Positions 1 to 7,701 of a DNA stretch of 37,779 nt are shown here, piece after piece; the first letter of the stretch is position 1, and each line of letters begins with the position of its first letter. Below the pieces are notes generated by a model. It made no database searches. It was given only the letters and a program-made list of their open reading frames with translations, and was not told the DNA's origin. Position numbers and translations under genes: made by a program. Source of the stretch: Brooklawnia sp. (GTDB lineage Bacteria > Actinomycetota > Actinomycetes > Propionibacteriales > Propionibacteriaceae); contig JAAYVP010000325.1 in assembly GCA_012517115.1 (NCBI GenBank), positions 1 through 37,779 of the forward strand, read 5' to 3'.

Positions 1-124
1 CGACGAAGGCTTCGGCGTCTTCCTCTGTGGGCCGGGGAGCAAGCATGAACGAAATAGCGAAGATGGCGACCACCACGGCGATGAGCGCCACAGTGATCCA
101 AGCCTGGGAGCGTTTGTTAGGCAT
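1..124 (-). CDS. cbiN: Cobalt transport protein CbiN, partial (N-terminus only)
   Basis: This is the first 41 or so codons of a minus-strand gene that leaves the window at base 1; it is absent from the ORF track. The translation starts [15 protein letters not shown] and shows one hydrophobic segment (about residues 9-28), followed by an acidic stretch, as expected for CbiN. CbiN is the small two-helix component of CbiMNQO energy-coupling-factor cobalt importers in the cytoplasmic membrane. The ATG lies inside the end of cbiM (8-nt overlap), which implies translational coupling, and cbiM-cbiN is the usual family order. The family call rests mainly on that position plus the N-terminal helix. 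The C-terminal helix and the expected cbiQ and cbiO lie outside the window. Confidence 0.8.
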   Translation of the reverse strand, partial: MPNKRSQAWITVALIAVVVAIFAISFMLAPRPTEEDAEAFV

Positions 125-809
125 CTGCGCTCTCCTTCGCGGTGGCCGGGACAACCGGGTCGACGATGCCGCGGGTTTCGAGTTGCGGCCGGACGACGGT
201 GGCCAGGAAGCGGAAGAGCAACACTCCGAGGAATCCCTCGGCAATCGCCAACGGGATCTGGGTGATGGCGAAGATGCCCAGGAACTTCGCGGCGGCGCCC
301 CAGAACCCCGAGGCCGGATCGGGGTGGGCCAACGCTAGCTGCAGCGAGGTGACACAGTAGGTGCTGAGGTTGGCGAAGAACATGGCCGCGAAGATCGCGG
401 CGGACGAGCCAAAGCGACGCAGCAGCCGATAGGCGCCGTATCCTATCCATGGCCCGGCGATCGCCATTGAGAAGACGTTGGCGCCGAGAGTCGTGATTCC
501 ACCATGGGCCAGCAGCAGCGCCTGGAAGAGCAGCACGACGGTGCCGAGGAAGGCCATCACCGGAGGACGGAACAGCACCGCCCCCGCTCCGGTGCCGGTC
601 GGATGCGAAGAGCTCCCAGTCACCGATGGCAGCTTGATGGCCGACAGGACGAACGTGAAGGCGCCAGCCGCGGCTAGCAGCATCTTGTTCTCTGGCGACT
701 TGCGGGCTTCCCTGATGCACTCCCGGGCACCATGCACCACGAACGGGGTGGCAATGGCATACCAGGCGACGCAGTGCGCTGCCGGGAGGAACCCTTCGGC
801 AATGTGCAT
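117..809 (-). CDS. cbiM: Cobalt ECF transporter substrate-binding membrane protein CbiM
   Basis: CbiM is the integral-membrane S-component that captures Co2+ for the CbiMNQO importer, feeding the B12 pathway next door. The protein (230 aa) is strongly hydrophobic with several membrane segments. The track ORF starts at 839, but I place the start at 809. That gives the family N-terminus MHIAEGFLP, in which Met1 and His2 form part of the metal site together with the conserved His69 in [12 protein letters not shown] strong Shine-Dalgarno (AGAAGGAGAG) lies just upstream of this ATG, and any N-terminal extension would destroy the site. The gene overlaps cbiN downstream. A cobalamin riboswitch lies about 45 nt upstream of the start, so cobalt uptake should fall when B12 is plentiful. 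Confidence 0.95.
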   Translation of the reverse strand: MHIAEGFLPAAHCVAWYAIATPFVVHGARECIREARKSPENKMLLAAAGAFTFVLSAIKLPSVTGSSSHPTGTGAGAVLFRPPVMAFLGTVVLLFQALLLAHGGITTLGANVFSMAIAGPWIGYGAYRLLRRFGSSAAIFAAMFFANLSTYCVTSLQLALAHPDPASGFWGAAAKFLGIFAITQIPLAIAEGFLGVLLFRFLATVVRPQLETRGIVDPVVPATAKESADA

Positions 810-851
810 GATCTCTCCTTCTGAGATTGCGCGTCCCATTATTCGAAGCCG

Positions 852-960
852 ACAAGGTGAGTTCCTGACTTCCGTCCGTTGTGGACGTACACAGTGGCGC
901 GACCGTGCCGGCTTTCCCCGGCTTCCTCAGCGCTTGCCGCTTGTGCCACTCTAGTGCACA
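852..960 (-). promoter_or_regulatory. Cobalamin riboswitch controlling cbiM-cbiN
   Basis: Read on the minus strand, this stretch carries the conserved adenosylcobalamin aptamer core in order: GAGGAAGCCGGGGAAAGCC, then GGCACGGTCGCGCCACTGT, then GGAAGTCAGGAACTCACC. These match the class-I B12-box pattern of actinobacterial cobalamin riboswitches. It ends about 45 nt before the cbiM start, and no U-run follows, so control is more likely at translation initiation than by termination (inference). It occupies the divergent gap between cbiM and cbiC. The exact outer ends, including the P1 helix, are estimated. Confidence 0.88.
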
Positions 961-988
961 GCTTCGGTCAGCTGAGAGGGGACCCCGA

Positions 989-1651
989 GTGGTTGAGCAA
1001 GTCAGTTATCAGTACCTGACGGACGCGGCCGAGATCTACGCCGAATCGTTCGCCATCATCAGGCGGGAGGCCGATCTCACCCGGTTCCCCGACGATGTCG
1101 CCAAGGTCGTGGTGCGGATGATTCACGCGGCGGCCCAGACCGACCTGCCCGCCGATATCGCCTTCACTCCAGGTGTCGTCTCGGCTTGTCGGAATGCGTT
1201 GTGGGCGGGCGCCCCGATCCTGTGCGATTCGACGATGGTCGCGACCGGCATCATCCGCTCGCGGCTGCCGGCCGACAACGAAGTTGTCTGCCATCTGGGT
1301 GATCCACGGCTGGTCGAGTTGGCGGCGCAACGAGGCACCACAAAGACGGCCGCTGCGGTCGACCTGTGGGTCGAACAGTTGGCAGGCGCCGTGGTAGCCA
1401 TCGGCAACGCTCCGACAGCGTTGTTCCGGCTGCTTGAGGTGGTGCGCGAGACCGGTATTCGCCCGGCCGGTGTGATCGGTATCCCGGTTGGTTTCGTGGG
1501 GGCGGCCGAGTCGAAGCAGGCTCTGGTCGACAACCCGTTCGGGCTGGAGTATCTGGTTTTGCAGGGTCGGCGTGGCGGTTCCGCAGTGACCGTGGCTGCG
1601 GTGAACGCGATCGCATCCACCGACGAGCGCAGCAACCGCGCCCAGCAGTGA
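989..1651 (+). CDS. cbiC: Precorrin-8X / cobalt-precorrin-8 methylmutase
   Basis: CbiC (CobH) moves the methyl group from C11 to C12 to give hydrogenobyrinate or cobyrinate. The 220-aa protein matches the family from [24 protein letters not shown] onward, retains the catalytic His (about residue 46, in [10 protein letters not shown]) and carries the conserved DIAFTPG and [14 protein letters not shown] blocks. The track ORF begins at 881, but its first 36 codons lie antisense to the cbiM riboswitch and match no CbiC. I use GTG at 989, preceded by GAGAGGGG. It is the first gene of a plus-strand unit with cbiD and cbiB; the cbiD start follows its stop by 1 nt. I saw no riboswitch on this strand, so how this unit senses B12 is unclear. 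Confidence 0.95.
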   Translation: MVEQVSYQYLTDAAEIYAESFAIIRREADLTRFPDDVAKVVVRMIHAAAQTDLPADIAFTPGVVSACRNALWAGAPILCDSTMVATGIIRSRLPADNEVVCHLGDPRLVELAAQRGTTKTAAAVDLWVEQLAGAVVAIGNAPTALFRLLEVVRETGIRPAGVIGIPVGFVGAAESKQALVDNPFGLEYLVLQGRRGGSAVTVAAVNAIASTDERSNRAQQ

Positions 1652-1652
1652 G

Positions 1653-2780
1653 GTGTGCTCCGTAGTGCCGGACGGGCAGGGCGGGCGGCGCGGCCAGTTG
1701 GCGTCCTCGGGGCTGCGTCCGGGCTGGACGACCGGCGCCTGCGCCACCGCGGCCGCCCGGGCCGCCTACACCGCGTTGCTGACCGGCGAGTTCCCTGATC
1801 CGGTTGAGGTGGCGTTGCCACACGATCGGACACCTTCGTTCGCGCTTACCGCCGAGCGGTTGGGCGAGGCCTTCGCAGAGGCCGCCGTGACCAAGGACGC
1901 TGGCGACGACCCCGACATCACCCACGGGGCGGTCATCCGGGTCCGGGTTTCGGTTGGCAAACCAGGTAGTGGGGTCGGCTTCCGGGCTGGCGCGGGCGTG
2001 GGCACCGTTACCCTCCCGGGGCTGCCGCTGCCTGTCGGTGAGCCAGCGATCAACCCGATGCCGCGAACCATGATCACCGCCAACCTGCGCTTGGCAGCCG
2101 GGCTGGACGCCGAGGCGTCCGATCCTGACCTGGTGGTCACCGTGAGTATCGACGACGGCGAACAGTTGGCCGCCAAGACGTTGAACCCGCGGCTCGGCAT
2201 CGTGGGTGGTTTGTCGGTGCTGGGCACCACCGGAGTGGTGGTGCCGTACTCGTGCTCGGCGTGGATCGATTCGATCCGGCGCGGCGTGGACGTGGCCCGC
2301 GCGCTTGGGCATCGCCATGTTGCCGGCTGCACCGGCTCGACTTCGGAGCGGGTGGCCGCCGAACTCTACGGGCTGCCCGAGACCGCTCTTCTCGACATGG
2401 GCGATTTCGCGGGTGCGGTGCTGAAGTATCTGCGCCGCCACCCGGTCGAGAGGCTGACCATCTGTGGCGGGGTCGGGAAATTGGCGAAGCTCGCCGATGG
2501 GCACTTGGACCTGCATTCGGCGCGGTCCCGGGTGGATACTCGATTCCTGGCCGGGTTGGCTCGGCAGTCGGGCGCCGACGAACAACTCGCCGAGGCGGTG
2601 GCCCAGGCCACCACGGCACTGGGCGCAGTAGAGCTGTGCGCGGCGTCCGGAATCGGACTCGGTGATGCGATCGCCCGGGCCGCCAGGCAGGTGGCAGCGG
2701 GGGTGCTCGGCGAGGCACCGGTTGCCATCGACGTGGTGTGCGTCGACCGATCCGGCACGATCGTGGGGTGTTCACGGTGA
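1653..2780 (+). CDS. cbiD: Cobalt-precorrin-5B C1-methyltransferase CbiD
   Basis: CbiD methylates C1 during ring contraction in the anaerobic B12 pathway, and its presence marks the early-cobalt route. The 375-aa length is normal. The N-terminus has the signature LRPGWTTGACATAAARAA, followed by the family pattern through NPRLGIVGGLSVLGTTGVVVPYS and the C-terminal TICGGVGKLAKLADG block. The start is taken as GTG 1653; GTG 1665 is an equal alternative and neither has a strong ribosome site. Translation is probably coupled to cbiC, whose stop is 1 nt upstream. The 3' end overlaps the cbiB start by 4 nt (GTGA). Confidence 0.95.
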   Translation: MCSVVPDGQGGRRGQLASSGLRPGWTTGACATAAARAAYTALLTGEFPDPVEVALPHDRTPSFALTAERLGEAFAEAAVTKDAGDDPDITHGAVIRVRVSVGKPGSGVGFRAGAGVGTVTLPGLPLPVGEPAINPMPRTMITANLRLAAGLDAEASDPDLVVTVSIDDGEQLAAKTLNPRLGIVGGLSVLGTTGVVVPYSCSAWIDSIRRGVDVARALGHRHVAGCTGSTSERVAAELYGLPETALLDMGDFAGAVLKYLRRHPVERLTICGGVGKLAKLADGHLDLHSARSRVDTRFLAGLARQSGADEQLAEAVAQATTALGAVELCAASGIGLGDAIARAARQVAAGVLGEAPVAIDVVCVDRSGTIVGCSR

Positions 2781-3733
2781 CCGCCGACGGTGGTTGGGTT
2801 CGCGCGTTGGGGTTACTGGCCGGTCTGGGCGCCGACGCGGTGCTGGGTGACCCACCCAACAGGTGGCATCCCACTGCGTGGTTCGGCACCTGGGCGGGCT
2901 GGCTGGAGCGGCGGTGCTACTCCGATTCGGTGGTGGCGGGTGTCGGCTACGTGGTGGTGGCCGTGGCTCCGGTCACCCTGCTCGGGATGGGGGTCGAGGC
3001 GTTGGGACGCCGCTGGCCGTCGCTGCGTCCGGCGAGCGTGGCGTTGGCCACTTGGGCGGTAGTGGGTGGGCGCAGCCTCGCCACCGAAGGCCGGGTGATG
3101 GCCGACCTGATCGATGCGCAAGATCTGCCCGGGGCCCGTGAGCAGCTCAGTCATCTGTGTGGACGGCAGGCCGATGAACTTGGCGCGTCAGAATTGGCCC
3201 GGGCCACCATCGAGTCGCTCGCCGAGAACACTGCGGACAGCGTGGTGGCGTCGATCTTCTGGGGCGCCTTGCTGGGCGTCCCAGGGATGGTCACCCATCG
3301 TGCGGTCAACACGCTGGACGCCATGGTTGGCCACCACAACGAAAGGTACGAGCACTTCGGTAAGTGCGCTGCCCGGTTGGACGACATCCTTGACTTGCTG
3401 CCTGCCCGGGTGACCGGTTTGCTGGCGGGGTTGGCGAGTTCCGATCCGGTCTCGACTTGGCGGGTCACGATTCGAGACGCACGCAATCATCCCAGCCCCA
3501 ACGGGGGTTGGTGTGAAGCTGCCTGGGCAGCGGCGCTCGGTGTCGCGTTGGGCGGCAGAAACCTCTACCCGGGCGGCCGCGTCGAAGACCGGGGTGTGCT
3601 GAACGCTGGCGGGCGGCCTTCGGACGGGGTGGCCGTGCGCGGGGCGGCCCGGATGGTACGCGCCGTCACGGTGTTGGCCGGTGCCGGGGCGGCAGTCGCC
3701 TTGGTCGTCTCCGCCACCGTGCGGAACCGTTGA
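2777..3733 (+). CDS. cbiB: Adenosylcobinamide-phosphate synthase (CbiB/CobD)
   Basis: CbiB is a membrane enzyme that attaches (R)-1-aminopropan-2-ol or its phosphate to adenosylcobyric acid. The 318-aa protein has the family hallmarks: LGDPPNRWHPTAWFG near the N-terminus, ATIESLAENTADSVVASIFW, the loop THRAVNTLDAMVGHHNERYEHFGKCAARLDD, and the late block HPSPNGGWCEAAWAAALGVALGG. The track start at 2738 is too early. GTG 2777 gives a 4-nt GTGA overlap with cbiD and a sensible N-terminus. It is last in its unit and convergent with the cbiX operon. Its last codons (VRNR-stop) lie inside the first copy of a 32-bp direct repeat, so its original C-terminus may have been altered. Confidence 0.94.
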   Translation: MTADGGWVRALGLLAGLGADAVLGDPPNRWHPTAWFGTWAGWLERRCYSDSVVAGVGYVVVAVAPVTLLGMGVEALGRRWPSLRPASVALATWAVVGGRSLATEGRVMADLIDAQDLPGAREQLSHLCGRQADELGASELARATIESLAENTADSVVASIFWGALLGVPGMVTHRAVNTLDAMVGHHNERYEHFGKCAARLDDILDLLPARVTGLLAGLASSDPVSTWRVTIRDARNHPSPNGGWCEAAWAAALGVALGGRNLYPGGRVEDRGVLNAGGRPSDGVAVRGAARMVRAVTVLAGAGAAVALVVSATVRNR

Positions 3734-3752
3734 TTGGGCCCGGTTCTTGCAG
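3721..3752. repeat. 32-bp perfect direct repeat, copy 1 (spans the cbiB stop codon)
   Basis: The 32 bases beginning GCGGAACCGTTGATTGGG recur without mismatch at 3949-3980, 228 bp away. This copy includes the last four sense codons and the stop of cbiB. The 99-bp inverted-repeat element A lies between the copies, which suggests a local duplication or a recombination event linked to that element (inference). Confidence 0.9.
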
Positions 3753-3840
3753 GGCGAATGGCTCGACCGGATGCGTATCTGACCTGGGGGTGTCACGGGG
3801 GCCCAGTTAGGCCCGACGGTAATCGTCCCCGGATGAGGCC

Positions 3841-3939
3841 GTGACCAGCTTCTTTCAGTTCTGCCCGGTTCGGCGCCGCCGCCACGACGTCAACCGCGCA
3901 CATTGGCCATCACCCGACGCCAAGAAGGAAACCCGTCAC
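3841..3939. repeat. 99-bp dispersed inverted-repeat element, copy A
   Basis: The left end GTGACCAGCTTCTTTC and the right end GAAGGAAACCCGTCAC form an imperfect 16-bp terminal inverted repeat (12 of 16 pair). The element is 99 bp and aligns without gaps to copy B at 17204-17302 with 74 of 99 identities by hand count. It sits in the 334-bp gap (3734-4067) between the convergent cbiB and cbiX genes. That gap otherwise contains only the 32-bp direct repeat and a 42-bp palindrome. No open reading frame in the gap looks real. It could be a MITE-like remnant or a structured bidirectional terminator. Confidence 0.85.
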
Positions 3940-3948
3940 CGTCATCGG

Positions 3949-3980
3949 GCGGAACCGTTGATTGGGCCCGGTTCTTGCAG
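3949..3980. repeat. 32-bp perfect direct repeat, copy 2
   Basis: Identical to 3721-3752, but here it is non-coding. It starts 9 bp after the right end of element A and runs nearly into the 42-bp palindrome at 3991. The tail that follows element copies B and C (ending TCCGGCGCA) is replaced here by this repeat. Confidence 0.9.
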
Positions 3981-3990
3981 TCGGAAGCCA

Positions 3991-4032
3991 TCGTGCCGAT
4001 TTACCTGCGCAGATGGCCGGAAACCGGCACGA
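3991..4032. repeat. 42-bp palindromic repeat, copy 1
   Basis: Starts TCGTGCC and ends GGCACGA, with the arms CGTGCCGATTT and GGAAACCGGCACG flanking CTGCGCAGATGGCC, so it can fold into a hairpin. It matches the reverse complement of 17418-17459 at 36 of 42 positions without gaps. It begins 35 bp before the 3' end of the convergent cbiX gene and could serve as a terminator for either strand. Confidence 0.75.
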
Positions 4033-4067
4033 CGTCCATCGGCCGTGGCGTGGCTGGTCCGAGGCGA

Positions 4068-5279
4068 CTAGCTGCCCGCTGCACGCAACGCAGCGACCGC
4101 AGCGGTGCGCGCCCTGGCCGAACGATGGGGGTGACGATCTCCCACCACACCCACGATCAGACCGCCAGTGCTGCCCGTCGCCGGCGTCCAAGCGCTGCCA
4201 CCGGCCGCATCGTCGGAGCGGACGCAGAAGACCTGTCGCTGCTCGGCCCAGGCGGCGACCTGCGCGTTGACCTCTGGTGAGTCAGTCAGTGCTAGCGCAT
4301 ACCAGGCGTCAGCCAAGTCGGACTCGGTCACCTCTCGCTGTGTCCAGTTCAGCAGCCCATCGGTAGCTAACTGACTGATCTGTGGGGACGCAGTTGGCGC
4401 CACTACGTGCAGGTCGGCGCCGGCCTCCAGAAGCTTGCCGACTCGGCGGGAAGCTACCCGCCCGGCTCCGGCGATGACGACCTTGCGGTCGCGGAGCACT
4501 AGTGCGCTCAGGTACAGCTGGGGTGCCTCTTCAGCGTCAGCGGCAGCGCTCCGGTACCGGTCGACGACTACCGCGGCCAACTCGTCGCAGGAACCGATGA
4601 CTTCGGCGACCCGTACTTCGGTGTTCGGATGCTGGCTCGCCCAATCCGCAGCCTGCTGCTGCGCCCAATGTTGCAGGCGGCCAGGGAACAGGTAGTGCGG
4701 CATGACCACGATCCGGCGACCGCCGTGCGCGTAGGCGCGGTCGAGTGCCCCAGGCAGATCGGGTCGAGCGATCTGGATGAATCCGGTTACCAGGTCTGCA
4801 TAGCCGGCTTCCTCCAACAGGACGCGGCCCAACCGTTCGTGGTCGGCGTTGGCGTCGGTGTGGCTGCAGCCGCGGCCGAGGAAGACCACGGAGGTCTGGG
4901 CCGCCGGCCATTCGTCGGCCGCCGCCGCGATCCGATCCCGGACGACGGACCGCAGTCGTGGGTCGGGGCCCAGATGGGGGGTGTAGGTAACGGTGCCACC
5001 GGAGAGTTCCTGCTTGCCGGCGGCGATCTCGCTCGGGATGTCCTCACGAACGTGCCCGCCCGTGCCGATCATCAGGGGCACCACCACCGCATGCCTGGCC
5101 GGGTCGGTTTCCAGCGCATCGGTGACCGCCACTGAGATGGCAGGCTCGTCCAGTTCGACGTACGCGTCCAGCACCCGCACCCCGGGCAGCATGGCCCGGA
5201 CGCGGTCGACCAACTCCCGGCAAGCCTGTTGACCCTCCGGCAACCGGGTGCCGTGTGCCGCGATCACCAATGCTGTCAT
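4068..5279 (-). CDS. cbiX: Sirohydrochlorin cobaltochelatase CbiX fused to precorrin-2 dehydrogenase
   Basis: This 403-aa protein joins two consecutive steps: oxidation of precorrin-2 to sirohydrochlorin and cobalt insertion. Residues 1 to about 250 are a long-form, two-lobed CbiX chelatase with catalytic histidines His9 (IAAHGTR) and His76 (GTGGHVRED); the second lobe carries GRGCSHTDANAD and MPHYLFPGRL. Residues about 265-403 are a Met8/SirC/CysG-N type NAD-dependent dehydrogenase with a Rossmann motif VIAGAGRVASRRVGKLLEAGADLHVVAP. No methyltransferase domain is attached. The start is ATG 5279, giving a 4-nt ATGA overlap with cbiG/H; the longer track ORF (to 5615) is antisense read-through. 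It is last in the five-gene riboswitch operon. Confidence 0.93.
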   Translation of the reverse strand: MTALVIAAHGTRLPEGQQACRELVDRVRAMLPGVRVLDAYVELDEPAISVAVTDALETDPARHAVVVPLMIGTGGHVREDIPSEIAAGKQELSGGTVTYTPHLGPDPRLRSVVRDRIAAAADEWPAAQTSVVFLGRGCSHTDANADHERLGRVLLEEAGYADLVTGFIQIARPDLPGALDRAYAHGGRRIVVMPHYLFPGRLQHWAQQQAADWASQHPNTEVRVAEVIGSCDELAAVVVDRYRSAAADAEEAPQLYLSALVLRDRKVVIAGAGRVASRRVGKLLEAGADLHVVAPTASPQISQLATDGLLNWTQREVTESDLADAWYALALTDSPEVNAQVAAWAEQRQVFCVRSDDAAGGSAWTPATGSTGGLIVGVVGDRHPHRSARARTAAVAALRAAGS

Positions 5280-7036
5280 CGTTCCTCCAACCACTTGTAG
5301 TCGCGTGGGGTGACCATTGCTTCGGCACCCACACCCGTGGGCACCATGCGGGTAGTCGACGACCCCACGATCACGATCGAATGCATGTCGACCCACTCCG
5401 GGTCGAATAGCGAAATGGGTGCCACCCGGTAGTTCTCGCCGGGTCGGGTGGCGTCCTGCACCACCGCTACCGGAGTGCCAGGCGGGCGGTGCACAGCCAG
5501 GATCTCCAGCGCCCTGGGCAGGTGCATGGTCCGCTTGCGGCTCCTCGGGTTGTAGAGCGCGACCACGAAATCGCCTTCGGCAACCGCCTGCAGCCGGCGT
5601 TCGATGACGTCCCACGGGGTATGCAAGTCGGACAGCGAGATAGTGGCGTGGTCATGGCCGAGCGGGGCGCCCAGAATTGCGGACGCGGCCAGTTCGGCAG
5701 TCACCCCGGGTACGACCTGCACGTCGACGCCTTCGGTGCCCTGCTCCAAGGTGGGCGAGGCCATCGCGTAGATGGCCGGATCGCCGGAGCAAACGATGGC
5801 GACGTTGCGTCCCTCGCGAGCTTTCTCGATGCCTAGCCCGGTTCGCATCTCCTCGGTGCCCATGCCGCTAGCGACAATCTCGGTGCCCGGACGCAGCAGA
5901 TGGGCGATCTGCGCCACGTACGGGCGGTAACCGATCACCACCGCCGAGTCCCGCAGCACCTGCCGGGCGCGTGGCGTGAGCAGGTCGTCTGCGCCCGGCC
6001 CGAGCCCGACAATCGCGAGCCGGCCGCGGGGGGAAAGGCGTCCGATGGCGAGCGTGGCGTCCGGATTCTTACGCTTCTCGACGATCAATTCGGCACCGTA
6101 GGCCAGCACGGACGCCTCGGCGACGCTGGGTGTGCCGACTGCCGCGGCCGGTGCCCGGCTGGGGTTGGGTACCTCGATTCCGGCCAGCCGATCAGCTGGG
6201 TAAGTGACGAAGTCGACACCCAACTGGCCAGCTAACTCCCGCATGGCGGGTTCGTCGGCCTTGGCGTCCACACTGGTCAACGCGGTTATCGACGCGTCGG
6301 CCAGACCGGCCTCAGCGAGGGCTCGGTCGAGCAAGTCGCGCAGCGCCGCGACCGGGGCGTCCCGGTTGCAGCCCATGCCGACGATCAGCGATTTCGGATG
6401 CAGAACCACCGTGGGCAGGTCTTGGGGGACGCCCGAGTGGTCGCTCACCAGTATCCGGGCCACCGGGGCGGGCGGCGGCGGCAGTTCACGCACGTGGCTG
6501 CCGCGCCGTTCGAAACGAGGCACCCCCGGCTCGGTGACGTTGTCGGGCAGCGCGGGCAACGGCCACGACTGTTCCCGCACCAACTCCACCGCTTCACCGT
6601 CCAGGATCGCCCGGGTGACGCGCGCGAGTTCGCCGGCGGTCGGCCAGCCGAGGGTGTCGAGGCCCGGCAGCCCTTGGGCGTCGGTGGCTGTGGTCAGCAC
6701 TGCAGTTGCCCCTAGCCCGTCGGCAAGCCGTCGCGCCAGGTCGTTGGCGCCTCCGACGTGTCCACCCACCAGCGGGACGATGAAGCGGCCGGCGTCGTCG
6801 ATCACGACCACCCCGGGGTCGGTTTTCTTGTCGGTCAGCAGTGAGGCGATCAGCCGGGTCGTCGCACCGACAGCCAGGTGGGAAATGATTAGGTCGCACT
6901 CGTGCCAGGCCTGTCGGAGGCCTTCGCCGGCTGGGCCGGGGTAGCGACGCGTGGGCCCGACGATCGCGTCGATCGCGTCGGCTCGGGCCAGGCTGGCTGG
7001 GGCGGCGGCCACTTGGCCGATGACGGGCTCGGTCAT
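5276..7036 (-). CDS. cbiGH: CbiG-CbiH fusion: cobalt-precorrin-5A hydrolase / cobalt-precorrin-3B C17-methyltransferase
   Basis: This 586-aa protein fuses the two ring-contraction enzymes. Residues 1 to about 335 are CbiG: the N and mid parts include LIISHLAVGATTRLIASLL and FIVPLVGGHVGGANDLARRLA, and the C-terminal part has SLIVGMGCNRDAP and ITALTSVDAKADEPAMRELA. CbiG opens the lactone and releases acetaldehyde. From about residue 342 to the end is CbiH (CobJ), an SAM-dependent tetrapyrrole methylase with GRLAIVGLGPGADDLLTPRA, CSGDPAIYAMA and VVPGVTAELAASAILGAPLGHD. Start ATG 7036 overlaps the cbiE stop by 4 nt, and its stop overlaps cbiX by 4 nt. Fusion of adjacent steps suggests intermediate channelling (inference). 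Confidence 0.95.
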   Translation of the reverse strand: MTEPVIGQVAAAPASLARADAIDAIVGPTRRYPGPAGEGLRQAWHECDLIISHLAVGATTRLIASLLTDKKTDPGVVVIDDAGRFIVPLVGGHVGGANDLARRLADGLGATAVLTTATDAQGLPGLDTLGWPTAGELARVTRAILDGEAVELVREQSWPLPALPDNVTEPGVPRFERRGSHVRELPPPPAPVARILVSDHSGVPQDLPTVVLHPKSLIVGMGCNRDAPVAALRDLLDRALAEAGLADASITALTSVDAKADEPAMRELAGQLGVDFVTYPADRLAGIEVPNPSRAPAAAVGTPSVAEASVLAYGAELIVEKRKNPDATLAIGRLSPRGRLAIVGLGPGADDLLTPRARQVLRDSAVVIGYRPYVAQIAHLLRPGTEIVASGMGTEEMRTGLGIEKAREGRNVAIVCSGDPAIYAMASPTLEQGTEGVDVQVVPGVTAELAASAILGAPLGHDHATISLSDLHTPWDVIERRLQAVAEGDFVVALYNPRSRKRTMHLPRALEILAVHRPPGTPVAVVQDATRPGENYRVAPISLFDPEWVDMHSIVIVGSSTTRMVPTGVGAEAMVTPRDYKWLEER

Positions 7037-7701
7037 GACAGCTCCTGTTGAGTAGGCCGGACACCACCGGCGATAGGTGCCTGCTCGCCAAGGGCGGCGG
7101 GGTCATCGGGGTGATGGGCAAGCACCAGCACCACATTGGGCTGGGCGATCTCGCCGATCGCTGCCGCATCATCTTCGGTCAGCACGCGGACGCGCTCGTC
7201 GGGTTCCCCAAGTCGTTCAGCCAGCACATAGGTGCGGCCGAGCCCCGCGGTCGCTGCAACGATCTGCGGCAACCCGAAGTTCGGGTCGGTCAACAGCCCA
7301 ACCTTGGGGTGGACTCGGCAGGCCGCCAGCGCCGGCTCCGGGTCGTTGCCATGTGCGGAAGCCAGCAGGGCGTCGTCCCAGGGCAGCGCGACAGCGGCGA
7401 AGGCGAGTTGCAGCGAGGTCACGGTCGGGACGACGCGGCATTTCAACCCGGCGGCCCGGATACGCCGCACCACCCCGTAGAACAGTGGATCGCCCGACGC
7501 GATGACCACCGCCGACAGGGCCGGGTCGAGCGCGGCGAGGGCGTCCACCGCCGGACCGATACGTCCCAGCACGATGCGCATGTGGGGGGGCACTGCCAGG
7601 GCGTCAAGGTGGCGTTGGCCACCCACCACCAGCGCGGCGGAAGCGACCGCCTCCCGCAGCTGCCTGCTGGGTTCGCCGGCGTAGCCGTAGACGGTGATCA
7701 T
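7033..7701 (-). CDS. cbiE: Cobalt-precorrin-7 C5-methyltransferase CbiE (stand-alone)
   Basis: CbiE methylates C5 (and C15 jointly with CbiT) late in corrin synthesis. The 222-aa protein begins MITVYGYAGEPS and shows the tetrapyrrole-methylase pattern: VVGGQRHLDAL, VVIASGDPLFYGVVRRI, VVPTVTSLQLAFAAVALPWDDALLASAHG and KVGLLTDPNFGLPQIVAA. The track ORF to 7944 runs into cbiF; ATG 7701 gives a 4-nt overlap with cbiF. Many actinobacterial homologues (CobL) carry a C-terminal CbiT decarboxylase/methyltransferase domain. It is missing here: the stop comes straight after the CbiE domain and the next gene is cbiG/H. A separate cbiT must exist elsewhere if the pathway is complete. Confidence 0.93.
   Translation of the reverse strand: MITVYGYAGEPSRQLREAVASAALVVGGQRHLDALAVPPHMRIVLGRIGPAVDALAALDPALSAVVIASGDPLFYGVVRRIRAAGLKCRVVPTVTSLQLAFAAVALPWDDALLASAHGNDPEPALAACRVHPKVGLLTDPNFGLPQIVAATAGLGRTYVLAERLGEPDERVRVLTEDDAAAIGEIAQPNVVLVLAHHPDDPAALGEQAPIAGGVRPTQQELS

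Noticed and set aside
881-988. N-terminal extension of CbiC in the ORF track
   Set aside because: It lies antisense to the cobalamin riboswitch, has no family match, and GTG 989 has its own ribosome site.
1251-2585. 444-aa minus-strand ORF opposite cbiC and cbiD
   Set aside because: Composition is Arg/Gly/Pro-rich with no motifs; it is the shadow of two well-supported plus-strand genes in high-GC DNA.
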